Program-made: the position numbers and the translations under genes
Shown: positions 48,601-62,600 of the stretch, piece by piece
How positions within the stretch are numbered: position 1 is the stretch's first letter
Layout: every line of letters starts with the position of its first letter
Notes under the pieces: generated by a model
Databases searched by the model: none
The model's input: the letters and a program-made list of their open reading frames with translations, nothing else
Told to the model about the DNA's origin: nothing
Source: Apostichopus japonicus
Taxonomy: Eukaryota; Echinodermata; Holothuroidea; Aspidochirotida; Stichopodidae
DNA length: 64,000 nucleotides
NCBI RefSeq assembly: GCF_037975245.1
Contig: NC_092580.1
Coordinates: forward strand, 717,001 to 781,000
Direction: 5' to 3'

Positions 48601-49720
48601 CTTTAAGTATTAGAAACGAACATAGATTTATATCAACTGCTGTCGTGGCGCGGTTGGTTGCTCTGTACCTCGAGAGCGTGACGTATTTTGGATCGCGGGC
48701 TCGAGACCAGGTGGGGGCAGTTTGCTTTTGCCGCGATCTGGTACGGTCTCTGGGAACTTTAAGTATTAGAAACGAACATAGATTTATATCAACTGCTGTC
48801 GTGGCGCGGTTGGTTGCTCTGTACCTCGAGAGCGTGACGTATTTTGGATCGCGGGCTCAAGACCAGGTGGGGGCAGTTTGCTTTTGCCGCGATCTCATAC
48901 GGTCTCTGGGAACTTTAAGTATTAGAAACGAACATAGATTTATATCAACTGCTGTCGTGGCGCGGTTGGTTGCTCTGTACCTCGAGAGCGTGACGTATTT
49001 TGGATCGCGGGCTCGAGACCAGGTGGGGACAGTTTGCTTTTGCCGCGATCTTATACGGTCTCTGGGAACTTTAAGTATTAGAAACGAACATAGATTTATA
49101 TCAACTGCTGTCGTGGCGCGGTTGGTTGCTCTGTACCTCGAGAGCGTGACGTATTTTGGATCGCGGGCTCGAGACCAGGTGGGGGCAGTTTGCTTTTGCC
49201 GCGATCTTATACGGTCTCTGGGAACTTTAAGTATTAGAAACGAACATAGATTTATATCAACTGCTGTCGTGGCGCGGTTGGTTGCTATGTACCTCGAGAG
49301 CGTGACGTATTTTGGATCGCGGGCTCGAGACCAGGTGGGGGCAGTTTGCTTTTGCCGCGATCTCATACGGTCTCTGGGAACTTTAAGTATTAGAAACGAA
49401 CATAGATTTATATCAACTGCTGTCGTGGCGCGGTTGGTTGCTCTGTACCTCGAGAGCGTGACGTATTTTGGATCGCGGGCTCGAGACCAGGTGGGGGCAG
49501 TTTGCTTTTGCCGCGATCTCATACGGTCTCTTGAACTTTAAGTATTAGAAACGAACATAGATTTATATCAACTGCTGTCGTGGCGCGGTTGGTTGCTCTG
49601 TACCTCGAGAGCGTGACGTATTTTGGATCGCGGGCTCGAGACCAGGTGGGGGAAGTTTGCTTTTGCCGCGATCTTATACGGTCTCTGGAACTTTAAGTAT
49701 TAGAAACGAACATAGATTTA
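45700..49720 (+). repeat. Block duplication, offset 2,193 bp
   Basis: About 1.8 kb starting near 45,700 recurs from about 47,890. Marks are GGAAGTTTAAG near 45,782 and 47,975, GACGATTTTTGG near 45,866 and 48,059, GGGCTCAAGACC near 46,660 and 48,853, GCTATGTACC near 47,090 and 49,283, and GGGGGAAG near 47,456 and 49,649. One difference, GTAACTCGAG at 46,473 against GTACCTCGAG at 48,666, arose after the duplication. Confidence 0.9.
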
Positions 49721-50269
49721 TATCAACTGCTGTCGTGGCGCGGTTGGTTGCTCTGTACCTCGAGAGCGTGACGTATTTTGGATCGCGGGCTCGAGACTAG
49801 GTGGGACAGTTTGCTTTTGCCGCGATCTTATACGGTCTCTGGAACTTTAAGTATTAGAAACGAACATAGATTTATATCAACTGCTGTCGTGGCGCGGTTG
49901 GTTGCTCTGTACCTCGAGAGCGTGACGTATTTTGGATCGCGGGCTCGAGACCAGGTGGGACAGTTTGCTTTTGCTGCGATCTTATACGGTCTCTGGAACT
50001 TTAAGTATTAGAAACGAACATAGATTTATATCAACTGCTGTCGTGGCGCGGTTGGTTGCTCTGTACCTCGAGAGCGTGACGTATTTTGGATCGCGGGCTC
50101 GAGACCAGGTGGGGGCAGTTTGCTTTTGCCGCGATCTCATACGGTCTCTGGGAACTTTAAGTATTAGAAACGAACATAGATTTATATCAACTGCTGTCGT
50201 GGCGCGGTTGGTTGCTCTGTACCTCGAGAGCGTGACGTATTTTGGATCGCGGGCTCGAGACCAGGTGGG

Positions 50270-53200
50270 GCAGTTTGCTTTTGCCGCGATCTTATACGGT
50301 CTCTGGGAACTTTAAGTATTAGAAACGAACATAGATTTATATCAACTGCTGTCGTGGCGCTGTTGGTTGCTCTGTACCTCGAGAGCGTGACGTATTTTGG
50401 ATCGCGGGCTCGAGACCAGGTGGGGGCAGTTTGCTTTTGCCGCGATCTCGTACGGTCTCTGGAACTTTAAGTATTAGAAACGAACATAGATTTATATCAA
50501 CTGCTGTCGTGGCGCGGTTGGTTGCTCTGTACCTCGAGAGCGTGACGTATTTTGGATCGCGGGCTCGAGACCAGGTGGGGCAGTTTGCTTTTGCCGCGAT
50601 CTTATACGGTCTCTGTGAACTTTAAGTATTAGAAACGAACATAGATTTATATCAACTGCTGTCGTGGCGCGGTTGGTTGCTCTGTACCTCGAGAGCGTGA
50701 CGTATTTTGGATCGCGGGCTCGAGACCAGGTGGGGGCAGTTTGCTTTTGCCGCGATCTTATACGGTCTCTGGGAACTTTAAGCATTAGAAACGAACATAG
50801 ATTTATATCAACTGCTGTCGTGGCGCGGTTGGTTGCTCTGTACCTCGAGAGCGTGACGTATTTTGGATCGCGGGCTCGAGACCAGGTGGGGGCAGTTTGC
50901 TTTTGCCGCGATCTCATACGGTCTCTGGGAACTTTAAGTATTAGAAACGAACATAGATTTATATCAACTGCTGTCGTGGCGCGGTTGGTTGCTCTGTACC
51001 TCGAGAGCGTGACGTATTTTGGATCGCGGGCTCGAGACCAGGTGGGGGGAGTTTGCTTTTGCCGCGATCTGGTACGGTCTCTGGGAAATTTAAGTATTAG
51101 AAACGAACATAGATTTATATCAACTGCTGTCGTGGCGCGGTTGGTTGCTCTGTACCTCGAGAGAGTGACGTATTTTGGATCGCGGGCTCGAGACCAGGTG
51201 GGGGCAGTTTGCTTTTGCCGCGATCTTATACGGTCTCTGGGAACTTTAAGCATTAGAAACGAACATAGATTTATATCAACTGCTGTCGTGGCGCGGTTGG
51301 TTGCTCTGTACCTCGAGAGCGTGACGTATTTTGGATCGCGGGCTCGAGACCAGGTGGGGGCAGTTTGCTTTTGCCGCGATCTCATACGGTCTCTGGGAAC
51401 TTTAAGTATTAGAAACGAACATAGATTTATATCAACTGCTGTCGTGGCGCGGTTGGTTGCTCTGTACCTCGAGAGCGTGACGTATTTTGGATCGCGGGCT
51501 CGAGACCAGGTGGGGCAGTTTGCTTTTGCCGCGATCTTATACGGTCTCTGGGAACTTTAAGTATTAGAAACGAACATAGATTTATATCAACTGCTGTCGT
51601 GGCGCGGTTGGTTGCTCTGTACCTCGAGAGCGTGACGTATTTTGGATCGCGGGCTCGAGACCAGGTGGGGCAGTTTGCTTTTGCCGCGATCTTATACGGT
51701 CTCTGGGAACTTTAAGTATTAGAAACGAACATAGATTTATATCAACTGCTGTCGTGGCGCTGTTGGTTGCTCTGTACCTCGAGAGCGTGACGTATTTTGG
51801 ATCGCGGGCTCGAGACCAGGTGGGGGCAGTTTGCTTTTGCCGCGATCTCGTACGGTCTCTGGAACTTTAAGTATTAGAAACGAACATAGATTTATATCAA
51901 CTGCTGTCGTGGCGCGGTTGGTTGCTCTGTACCTCGAGAGCGTGACGTATTTTGGATCGCGGGCTCGAGACCAGGTGGGGCAGTTTGCTTTTGCCGCGAT
52001 CTTATACGGTCTCTGTGAACTTTAAGTATTAGAAACGAACATAGATTTATATCAACTGCTGTCGTGGCGCGGTTGGTTGCTCTGTACCTCGAGAGCGTGA
52101 CGTATTTTGGATCGCGTTCTCGAGACCAGGTGGGGGCAGTTTGCTTTTGCCGCGATCTCATACGGTCTCTGGGAACTTTAAGCATTAGAAACGAACATAG
52201 ATTTATATCAACTGCTGTCGTGGCGCGGTTGGTTGCTCTGTACCTCGAGAGCGTGACGTATTTTGGATCGCGGGCTCGAGACCAGGTGGGGGCAGTTTGC
52301 TTTTGCCGCGATCTCATACGGTCTCTGGGAACTTTAAGTATTAGAAACGAACATAGATTTATATCAACTGCTGTCGTGGCGCGGTTGGTTGCTCTGTACC
52401 TCGAGAGCGTGACGTATTTTGGATCGCGGGCTCGAGACCAGGTGGGGCAGTTTGCTTTTTGTCGCGATCTTATACGGTCTCTGGGAACTTTAAGTATTAG
52501 AAACGAACATAGATTTATATCAACTGCTGTCGTGGCGCTGTTGGTTGCTCTGTACCTCGAGAGCGTGACGTATTTTGGATCGCGGGCTCGAGACCAGGTG
52601 GGGGCAGTTTGCTTTTGCCGCGATCTCGTACGGTCTCTGGAACTTTAAGTATTAGAAACGAACATAGATTTATATCAACTGCTGTCGTGGCGCGGTTGGT
52701 TGCTCTGTACCTCGAGAGCGTGACGTATTTTGGATCGCGGGCTCGAGACCAGGTGGGGCAGTTTGCTTTTGCCGCGATCTCATACGGTCTCTGGGAAATT
52801 TAAGTATTAGAAACGAACATAGATTTATATCAACTGCTGTCGTGGCGCGGTTGGTTGCTCTGTACCTCGAGAGCGTGACGTATTTTGGATCGCGGGCTCG
52901 AGACCAGGTGGGGCAGTTTGCTTTTGCCGCGATCTTATACGGTCTCTGGGAACTTTAAGTATTAGAAACGAACATAGATTTATATCAACTGCTGTCGTGG
53001 CGCTGTTGGTTGCTCTGTACCTCGAGAGCGTGACGTATTTTGGATCGCGGGCTCGAGACCAGGTGGGGGCAGTTTGCTTTTGCCGCGATCTCGTACGGTC
53101 TCTGGAACTTTAAGTATTAGAAACGAACATAGATTTATATCAACTGCTGTCGTGGCGCGGTTGGTTGCTCTGTACCTCGAGAGCGTGACGTATTTTGGAT

Positions 53201-53290
53201 CGCGGGCTCGAGACCAGGTGGGGCAGTTTGCTTTTGCCGCGATCTTATACGGTCTCTGTGAACTTTAAGTATTAGAAACGAACATAGATT
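50270..53290 (+). repeat. Recurring block marked by GGCGCTGTTGG
   Basis: A motif series (GGCGCTGTTGG, then CTCGTACGG with short TCTGGAAC, then GGGGCAG, then TCTGTGAAC) occurs near 50,356-50,616, 51,756-52,016 and 52,996-53,259, with offsets 1,400 and 1,243 bp. GGCGCTGTTGG also occurs near 52,534. The same series restarts at 63,747 at the right edge of the window. Confidence 0.85.
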
Positions 53291-56200
53291 TATATCAACT
53301 GCTGTCGTGGCGCGGTTGGTTGCTCTGTACCTCGAGAGCGTGACGTATTTTGGATCGCGGGCTCGAGACCAGGTGGAGGCAGTTTGCTTTTGCCGCGATC
53401 TCATACGGTCTCTGGGAAATTTAAGTATTAGAAACGAACATAGATTTATATCAACTGCTGTCGTGGCGCGGTTGGTTGCTCTGTACCTCGAGAGCGTGAC
53501 GTATTTTGGATCGCGGGCTCGAGACCAGGTGGGGGCAGTTTCCTTTGGCCGCGATCTCATACGGTCTCTGGGAACTTTAAGTATTAGAAACGAACATAGA
53601 TTTATATCAACTGCTGTCGTGGCGCGGTTGGTTGCTCTGTACCTCGAGAGCGTGACGTATTTTGGATCGCGGGCTCGAGACCAGGTGGGGGCAGTTTGCT
53701 TTTGCCGCGATCTTATACGGTCTCTGGGAACTTTAAGTATTAGAAACGAACATAGATTTATATCAACTGCTGTCGTGGCGCGGTTGGTTGCTCTGTACCT
53801 CGAGAGCGTGACGTATTTTGGATCGCGGGCTCGCGACCAGGTGGGGGCAGTTTGCTTTTGCCGCGATCTTATACGGTCTCTGGGAAATTTAAGTATTAGA
53901 AACGAACATAGATTTATATCAACTGCTGTCGTGGCGCGGTTGGTTGCTCTGTATCTCGAGAGCGTGACGTATTTTGGATCGCGGGCTCGAGACCAGGTGG
54001 GGGCAGTTTGCTTTTGCCGCGATCTTATACGGTCTCTGGGAACTTTAAGTATTAGAAACGAACATAGATTTATATCAACTGCTGTCGTGGCGCGGTTGGT
54101 TGCTCTGTACCTCGAGAGCGTGACGTATTTTGGATCGCGGGCTCGAGACCAGGTGGGGGCAGTTTGCTTTTGCCGCGATCTCGTACTGTCTCTGGAACTT
54201 TAAGTATTAGAAACGAACATAGATTTATATCAACTGCTGTCGTGGCGCGGTTGGTTGCTCTGTAACTCGAGAGCGTGACGTATTTTGGATCGCGGGCTCG
54301 AGACCAGGTGGGGCAGTTTGCATTTGCCGCGATCTCATACGGTCTCTGGAAACTTAAAGTATTAGAAACGAACGTAGATTTATATCAACTGCTGTCGTGG
54401 CGCGGTTGGTTGCTCTGTACCTCGAGAGCGTGACGTATTTTGGATCGCGGGCTCGAGACCAGGTGGGGGCAGTTTGCTTTTGCCGCGATCTTATACGGTC
54501 TCTGGGAACTTTAAGTATTAGAAACGAACATAGATTTATATCAACTGCTGTCGTGGCGCGGTTGGTTGCTCTGTACCTCGAGAGCGTGACGTATTTTGGA
54601 TCGCGGGCTCGAGACCAGGTGGGGCAGTTTGCTTTTGCCGCGATCTGGTACGGTCTCTGGAACTTTAAGTATTAGAAACGAACATAGATTTATATCAACT
54701 GCTGTCGTGGCGCGGTTGGTTGCTCTGTACCTCGAGAGCGTGACGTATTTTGGATCGCGGGCTCGAGACCAGGTGGGGGCAGTTTGCTTTTGCCGCGATC
54801 TTATACGGTCTCTGGGAACTTTAAGTATTAGAAACGAACATAGATTTATATCAACTGCTGTCGTGGCGCGGTTGGTTGCTCTGTACCTCGAGAGCGTGAC
54901 GTATTTTGGATCGCGGGCTTGAGACCAGGTGGGGGCAGTTTGCTTTTGCCGCGATCTTATACGGTCTCTGGGAACTTTAAGTATTAGAAACGAACATAGA
55001 TTTATATCAACTGCTGTCGTGGCGCGGTTGGTTGCTCTGTAACTCGAGAGCGTGACGTATTTTGGATCGCGGGCTCGAGACCAGGTGGGGGCAGTTTGCT
55101 TTTGCCGCGATCTTATACGGTCTCTGGAACTTTAAGTATTAGAAACGAACATAGATTTATATCAACTGCTGTCGTGGCGCGGTTGGTTGCTCTGTACCTC
55201 GAGAGCGTGACGTATTTTGGATCGCGGGCTCGAGACCAGGTGGGGGCAGTTTGCTTTTGCCGCGATCTCATACGGTCTCTGGGAACTTTAAGTATTAGAA
55301 ACGAACATAGATTTATATCAACTGCTGTCGTGGCGCGGTTGGTTGCTCTGTACCTCGAGAGCGTGACGTATTTTGGATCGCGGGCTCGAGACCAGGTGGG
55401 GGCAGTTTGCTTTTGCCGCGATCTTTTTCGGTCTCTGGGAACTTTAAGTATTAGAAACGAACATAGATTTATATCAACTGCTGTCGTGGCGCGGTTGGTT
55501 GCTCTGTAACTCGAGAGCGTGACGTATTTTGGATCGCGGGCTCGAGACCAGGTTTGGGCAGTTTGCTTTTGCCGCGATCTCATACGGTCTCTGGAAACTT
55601 TAAGTATTAGAAACGAACATAGATTTATATCAACTGCTGTCGTGGCGCGGTTGGTTGCTCTGTACCTCGAGAGCGTGACGTATTTTGGATCGCGGGCTCG
55701 AGACCAGGTGGGGGCAGTTTGCTTTTGCCGCGATCTGGTACGGTCTCTGGGAACTTTAAGTATTAGAAACGAACATAGATTTATATCAACTGCTGTCGTG
55801 GCGCGGTTGGTTGCTCTGTACCTCGAGAGCGTGACGTATTTTGGATCGCGGGCTCGAGACCAGGTGGGGCAGTTTGCTTTTGCCGCGATCTGGTACGGTC
55901 TCTGGAACTTTAAGTATTAGAAACGAACATAGATTTATATCAACTGCTGTCGTGGCGCGGTTGGTTGCTCTGTACCTCGAGAGCGTGACGTATTTTGGAT
56001 CGCGGGCTCGAGACCAGGTGGGGGCAGTTTGCTTTTGCCGCGATCTCATACGGTCTCTGGGAACTTTAAGTATTAGAAACGAACATAGATTTATATCAAC
56101 TGCTGTCGTGGCGCGGTTGGTTGCTCTGTAACTCGAGAGCGTGACGTATTTTGGATCGCGGGCTCGAGACCAGGTGGGGGCAGTTTGCTTTTGCCGCGAT

Positions 56201-56499
56201 CTCGTACGGTCTCTGGGAACTTTAAGTATTAGAAACGAACATAGATTTATATCAACTGCTGTCGTGGCGCGGTTGGTTGCTATGTACCTCGAGAGCGTGA
56301 CGTATTTTGGATCGCGGGCTTGAGACCAGGTGGGGGCAGTTTGCTTTAGCCGCGATCTCATACGGTCTCTGGGAACTTTAAGTATTAGAAACGAACATAG
56401 ATTTATATCAACTGCTGTCGTGGCGCGGTTGGTTGCTCTGTACCTCGAGAGCGTGACGTATTTTGGATCGCGGGCTCGAGACCAGGTGGGGGCAGTTTG

Positions 56500-59400
56500 C
56501 TTTTGCCGCGATCTCATACGGTCTCTGGGAACTTTAAGTATTAGAAACGAACGTAGATTTATATCAACTGCTGTCGTGGCGCGGTTGGTTGCTCTGTACC
56601 TCGAGAGCGTGACGTATTTTGGATCGCGGGCTCGAGACCAGGTGGGGGCAGTTTGCTTTTGCCGCGATCTGATACGGTCTCTGGAACTTTAAGTATTAGA
56701 AACGAACATAGATTTATATCAACTGCTGTCGTGGCGCGGTTGGTTGCTCTGTACCTCGAGAGCGTGACGTATTTTGGATCGCGGGCTCGAGACCAGGTGG
56801 GGGCAGTTTGCTTTTGCCGCGATCTTATACGGTCTCTTGGAACTTTAAGTATTAGAAACGAACATAGATTTATATCAACTGCTGTCGTGGCGCGGTTGGT
56901 TGCTCTGTACCTCGAGAGCGTGACGTATTTTGGATCGCGGGCTCGAGACCAGGTGGGGGCAGTTTGCTTTTGCCGCGATCTTATACGGTCTCTTGGAACT
57001 TTAAGTATTAGAAACGAACATAGATTTATATCAACTGCTGTCGTGGCGCGGTTGGTTGCTCTGTACCTCGAGAGCGTGACGTATTTTGGATCGCGGGCTC
57101 GAGACCAGGTGGGGGCAGTTTGCTTTTGCCGCGATCTCATACGGTCTCTGGGAACTTTAAGTATTAGAAACGAACATAGATTTATATCAACTGCTGTCGT
57201 GGCGCGGTTGGTTGTGCTCTGTACCTCGAGAGCGTGACGTATTTTGGATCGCGGGCTCAACACCAGGTGGGGGCAGTTTGCTTTTGCCGCGATCTCATAC
57301 GGTCTCTGGGAACTTTAAGTATTAGAAACGAACATAGATTTATATCAACTGCTGTCGTGGCGCGGTTGGTTGCTCTGTACCTCGAGAGCGTGACGTATTT
57401 TGGATCGCGGGCTCGAGACCAGGTGGGGGCAGTTTGCTTTTGCCGCGATCTCATACGGTCTCTGGGAAATTTAAGTATTAGAAACGAACATAGATTTATA
57501 TCAACTGCTGTCGTGGCGCGGTTGGTTGCTCTGTACCTCGAGAGCGTGACGTATTTTGGATCGCGGGCTCGAGACCAGGTGGGGGCAGTTTGCTTTTGCC
57601 GCGATCTCATACGGTCTCTGGGAAATTTAAGTATTAGAAACGAACATAGATTTATATCAACTGCTGTCGTGGCGCGGTTGGTTGCTCTGTACCTCGAGAG
57701 CGTGACGTATTTTGGATCGCGGGCTCAAGACCAGGTGGGGGCAGTTTGCTTTTGCCGCGATCTTATACGGTCTCTGGGAACTTTAAGCATTAGAAACGAA
57801 CATAGATTTATATCAACTGCTGTCGTGGCGCGGTTGGTTGCTCTGTACCTCGAGAGCGTGACGTATTTTGGATCGCGGGCTCGAGACCAGGTGGGGGCAG
57901 TTTGCTTTTGCCGCGATCTTATACGGTCTCTGGGAACTTTAAGTATTAGAAACGAACATAGATTTATATCAACTGCTGTCGTGGCGCGGTTGGTTGCTCT
58001 GTACCTCGAGAGCGTGACGTATTTTGGATCGCGGGCTCGAGACCAGGTGGGGGCAGTTTGCTTTTGCCGCGATCTCATACGGTCTCTGGGAACTTTAAGT
58101 ATTAGAAACGAACGTAGATTTATATCAACTGCTGTCGTGGCGCGGTTGGTTGCTCTGTACCTCGAGAGCGTGACGTATTTTGGATCGCGGGCTCGAGACC
58201 AGGTGGGGGCAGTTTGCTTTTGCCGCGATCTGATACGGTCTCTGGAACTTTAAGTATTAGAAACGAACATAGATTTATATCAACTGCTGTCGTGGCGCGG
58301 TTGGTTGCTCTGTACCTCGAGAGCGTGACGTATTTTGGATCGCGGGCTCGAGACCAGGTGGGGGCAGTTTGCTTTTGCCGCGATCTTATACGGTCTCTTG
58401 GAACTTTAAGTATTAGAAACGAACATAGATTTATATCAACTGCTGTCGTGGCGCGGTTGGTTGCTCTGTACCTCGAGAGCGTGACGTATTTTGGATCGCG
58501 GGCTCGAGACCAGGTGGGGGCAGTTTGCTTTTGCCGCGATCTTATACGGTCTCTTGGAACTTTAAGTATTAGAAACGAACATAGATTTATATCAACTGCT
58601 GTCGTGGCGCGGTTGGTTGCTCTGTACCTCGAGAGCGTGACGTATTTTGGATCGCGGGCTCGAGACCAGGTGGGGGCAGTTTGCTTTTGCCGCGATCTCA
58701 TACGGTCTCTGGGAACTTTAAGTATTAGAAACGAACATAGATTTATATCAACTGCTGTCGTGGCGCGGTTGGTTGTGCTCTGTACCTCGAGAGCGTGACG
58801 TATTTTGGATCGCGGGCTCAACACCAGGTGGGGGCAGTTTGCTTTTGCCGCGATCTCATACGGTCTCTGGGAACTTTAAGTATTAGAAACGAACATAGAT
58901 TTATATCAACTGCTGTCGTGGCGCGGTTGGTTGCTCTGTACCTCGAGAGCGTGACGTATTTTGGATCGCGGGCTCGAGACCAGGTGGGGGCAGTTTGCTT
59001 TTGCCGCGATCTCATACGGTCTCTGGGAAATTTAAGTATTAGAAACGAACATAGATTTATATCAACTGCTGTCGTGGCGCGGTTGGTTGCTCTGTACCTC
59101 GAGAGCGTGACGTATTTTGGATCGCGGGCTCGAGACCAGGTGGGGGCAGTTTGCTTTTGCCGCGATCTCATACGGTCTCTGGGAAATTTAAGTATTAGAA
59201 ACGAACATAGATTTATATCAACTGCTGTCGTGGCGCGGTTGGTTGCTCTGTACCTCGAGAGCGTGACGTATTTTGGATCGCGGGCTCAAGACCAGGTGGG
59301 GGCAGTTTGCTTTTGCCGCGATCTTATACGGTCTCTGGGAACTTTAAGCATTAGAAACGAACATAGATTTATATCAACTGCTGTCGTGGCGCGGTTGGTT

Positions 59401-59620
59401 GCTCTGTACCTCGAGAGCGTGACGTATTTTGGATCGCGGGCTCGAGACCAGGTGGGGGCAGTTTGCTTTTGCCGCGATCTTATACGGTCTCTGGGAACTT
59501 TAAGTATTAGAAACGAACATAGATTTATATCAACTGCTGTCGTGGCGCGGTTGGTTGCTCTGTACCTCGAGAGCGTGACGTATTTTGGATCGCGGGCTCG
59601 AGACCAGGTGGGGGCAGTTT
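56500..59620 (+). repeat. Ten-monomer duplication, 1,561-bp unit, two copies
   Basis: Two adjacent near-identical units start near 56,500 and 58,061. GGTCTCTTGGAAC recurs near 56,832 and 58,393, and GGGCTCAACACC near 57,253 and 58,814. GGTTGTGCTC (one 158-bp monomer) lies near 57,210 and 58,771, GGGCTCAAGACC near 57,721 and 59,282, and TAAGCATTAG near 57,785 and 59,346. The copies separate near 59,660, where GAACGTAG of the first is GAACATAG in the second. Confidence 0.92.
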
Positions 59621-62600
59621 GCTTTTGCCGCGATCTCATACGGTCTCTGGGAACTTTAAGTATTAGAAACGAACATAGATTTATATCAACTGCTGTCGTG
59701 GCGCGGTTGGTTGCTCTGTACCTCGAGAGCGTGACGTATTTTGGATCGCGGGCTCGAGACCAGGTGGGGGCAGTTTGCTTTTGCCGCGATCTCGTACGGT
59801 CTCTGGAACTTTAAGTATTAGAAACGAACATAGATTTATATCAACTGCTGTCGTGGCGCGGTTGGTTGCTCTGTACCTCGAGAGCGTGACGTATTTTGGA
59901 TCGCGGGCTCGAGACCAGGTGGGGGCAGTTTGCTTTTGCCGCGATCTTGTACGGTCTCTGTGAAATTTAAGTATTAGAAACGAACATAGATTTATATCAA
60001 CTGCTGTCGTGGCGCGGTTGGTTGCTCTGTACCTCGAGAGCGTGACGTATTTTGGATCGCGGGCTCGAGACCAGGTGGGGGCAGTTTGCTTTTGCCGCGA
60101 TCTGGTACGGTCTCTCGGAAATTTAAGTATTAGAAACGAACATAGATTTATATCAACTGCTGTCGTGGCGCGGTTGGTTGCTCTGTACCTCGAGAGCGTG
60201 ACGTATTTTGGATCGCGGGCTCGAGACCAGGTGGGGGCAGTTTGCTTTTGCCGCGATCTCATACGGTCTCTGGGAACTTTAAGTATTAGAAACGAACATA
60301 GATTTATATCAACTGCTGTCGTGGCGCGGTTGGTTGCTCTGTACCTCGAGAGCGTGACGTATTTTGGATCGCGGGCTCGAGACCAGGTGGGGGCAGTTTG
60401 CTTTTGCCGCGATCTTATACGGTCTCTGGGAACTTTAAGTATTAGAAACGAACATAGATTTATATCAACTGCTGTCGTGGCGCGGTTGGTTGCTCTGTAC
60501 CTCGAGAGCGTGACGTATTTTGGATCGCGGGCTCGCGACCAGGTGGGGCAGTTTGCTTTTGCCGCGATCTTATACGGTCTCTGGGAACTTTAAGTATTAG
60601 AAACGAACATAGATTTATATCAACTGATGTCGTGGCGCGGTTGGTTGCTCTGTACCTCGAGAGCGTGACGTATTTTGGATCGCGGGCTCGAGACCAGGTG
60701 GGGGCAGTTTGCTTTTGCCGCGATCTTATACGGTCTCTGGGAACTTTAAGTATTAGAAACGAACATAGATTTATGTCAACTGCTGTCGTGGCGCGGTTGG
60801 TTGCTCTGTACCTCGAGAGCGTGACGTATTTTGGATCGCGGGCTCGAGACCAGGTGGGGGCAGTTTGCTTTTGCCGCGATCTCGTACTGTCTCTGGAACT
60901 TTAAGTATTAGAAACGAACATAGATTTATATCAACTGCTGTCGTGGCGCGGTTGGTTGCTCTGTACCTCGAGAGCGTGACGTATTTTGGATCGCGGGCTC
61001 GAGACCAGGTGGGGCAGTTTGCTTTTGCCGCGATCTTATACGGTCTCTGGGAACTTTAAGTATTAGAAACGAACATAGATTTATATCAACTGCTGTCGTG
61101 GCGCGGTTGGTTGCTCTGTACCTCGAGAGCGTGACGATTTTTGGATCGCGGGCTCGAGACCAGGTGGGTGCAGTTTGCTTTTGCCGCGATCTTGTACGGT
61201 CTCTGGAACTTTAAGTATTAGAAACGAAAATAGATTTATATCAACTGCTGTCGTGGCGCGGTTGGTTGCTCTGTAACTCGAGAGCGTGACGTATTTTGGA
61301 TCGCGGGCTCGAGACCAGGTGGGGGCAGTTTGCTTTTGCCGCGATCTCATACGGTCTCTGGGAACTTTAAGTATTAGAAACGAACATAGATTTATATCAA
61401 CTGCTGTCGTGGCGCGGTTGGTTGCTCTGTAACTCGAGAGCGTGACGTATTTTGGATCGCGGGCTCGAGACCAGGTGGGGGCAGTTTGCTTTTGCCGCGA
61501 TCTCATACGGTCTCTGGGAACTTTAAGTATTAGAAACGAACATAGATTTATATCAACTGCTGTCGTGGCGCGGTTGGTTGCTCTGTACCTCGAGAGCGTG
61601 ACGTATTTTGGATCGCGGGCTCGAGACCAGGTGGGGGCAGTTTGCTTTTGCCGCGATCTTATTCGGTCTCTGGGAACTTTAAGTATTAGAAACGAACATA
61701 GAATTATATCAACTGCTGTCGTGGCGCGGTTGGTTGCTCTGTAACTCGAGAGCGTGACGTATTTTGGATCGCGGGCTCGAGACCAGGTGGGGCAGTTTGC
61801 TTTTGCCGCGATCTCATACGGTCTCTGGAAACTTTAAGTATTAGAAACGAACATAGATTTATATCAACTGCTGTCGTGGCGCGGTTGGTTGCTCTGTACC
61901 TCGAGAGCGTGACGTATTTTGGATCGCGGGCTCGAGACCAGGTGGGGGCAGTTTGCTTTTGCCGCGATCTTATACGGTCTCTGGGAACTTTAAGTATTAG
62001 AAACGAACATAGATTTATATCAACTGCTGTCGTGGCGCGGTTGGTTGCTCTGTACCTCGAGAGCGTGACGTATTTTGGATCGCGGGCTCGAGACCAGGTG
62101 GGGACAGTTTGCTTTTGCCGCGATCTGGTACGGTCTCTGGAACTTTAAGTATTAGAAACTAACATAGATTTATATCAACTGCTGTCGTGGCGCGGTTGGT
62201 TGCTCTGTACCTCGAGAGCGTGACGTATTTTGGATCGCGGGCTCGAGACCAGGTGGGGGCAGTTTGCTTTTGCCGCGATCTTATACGGTCTCTGGGAACT
62301 TTAAGTATTAGAAACGAACATAGATTTATATCAACTGCTGTCGTGGCGCGGTTGGTTGCTCTGTAACTCGAGAGCGTGACGTATTTTGGATCGCGGGCTC
62401 GAGACCAGGTGGGGGCAGTTTGCTTTTGCCGCGATCTTATACGTTCTCTGGAACTCTAAGTATTAGAAACGAACATAGATTTATATCAACTGCTGTCGTG
62501 GCGCGGTTGGTTGCTCTGTACCTCGAGAGCGTGACGTATTTTGGATCGCGGGCTCGAGACCAGGTGGGGGTAGTTTGCTTTTGCCGCGATCTCATACGGT

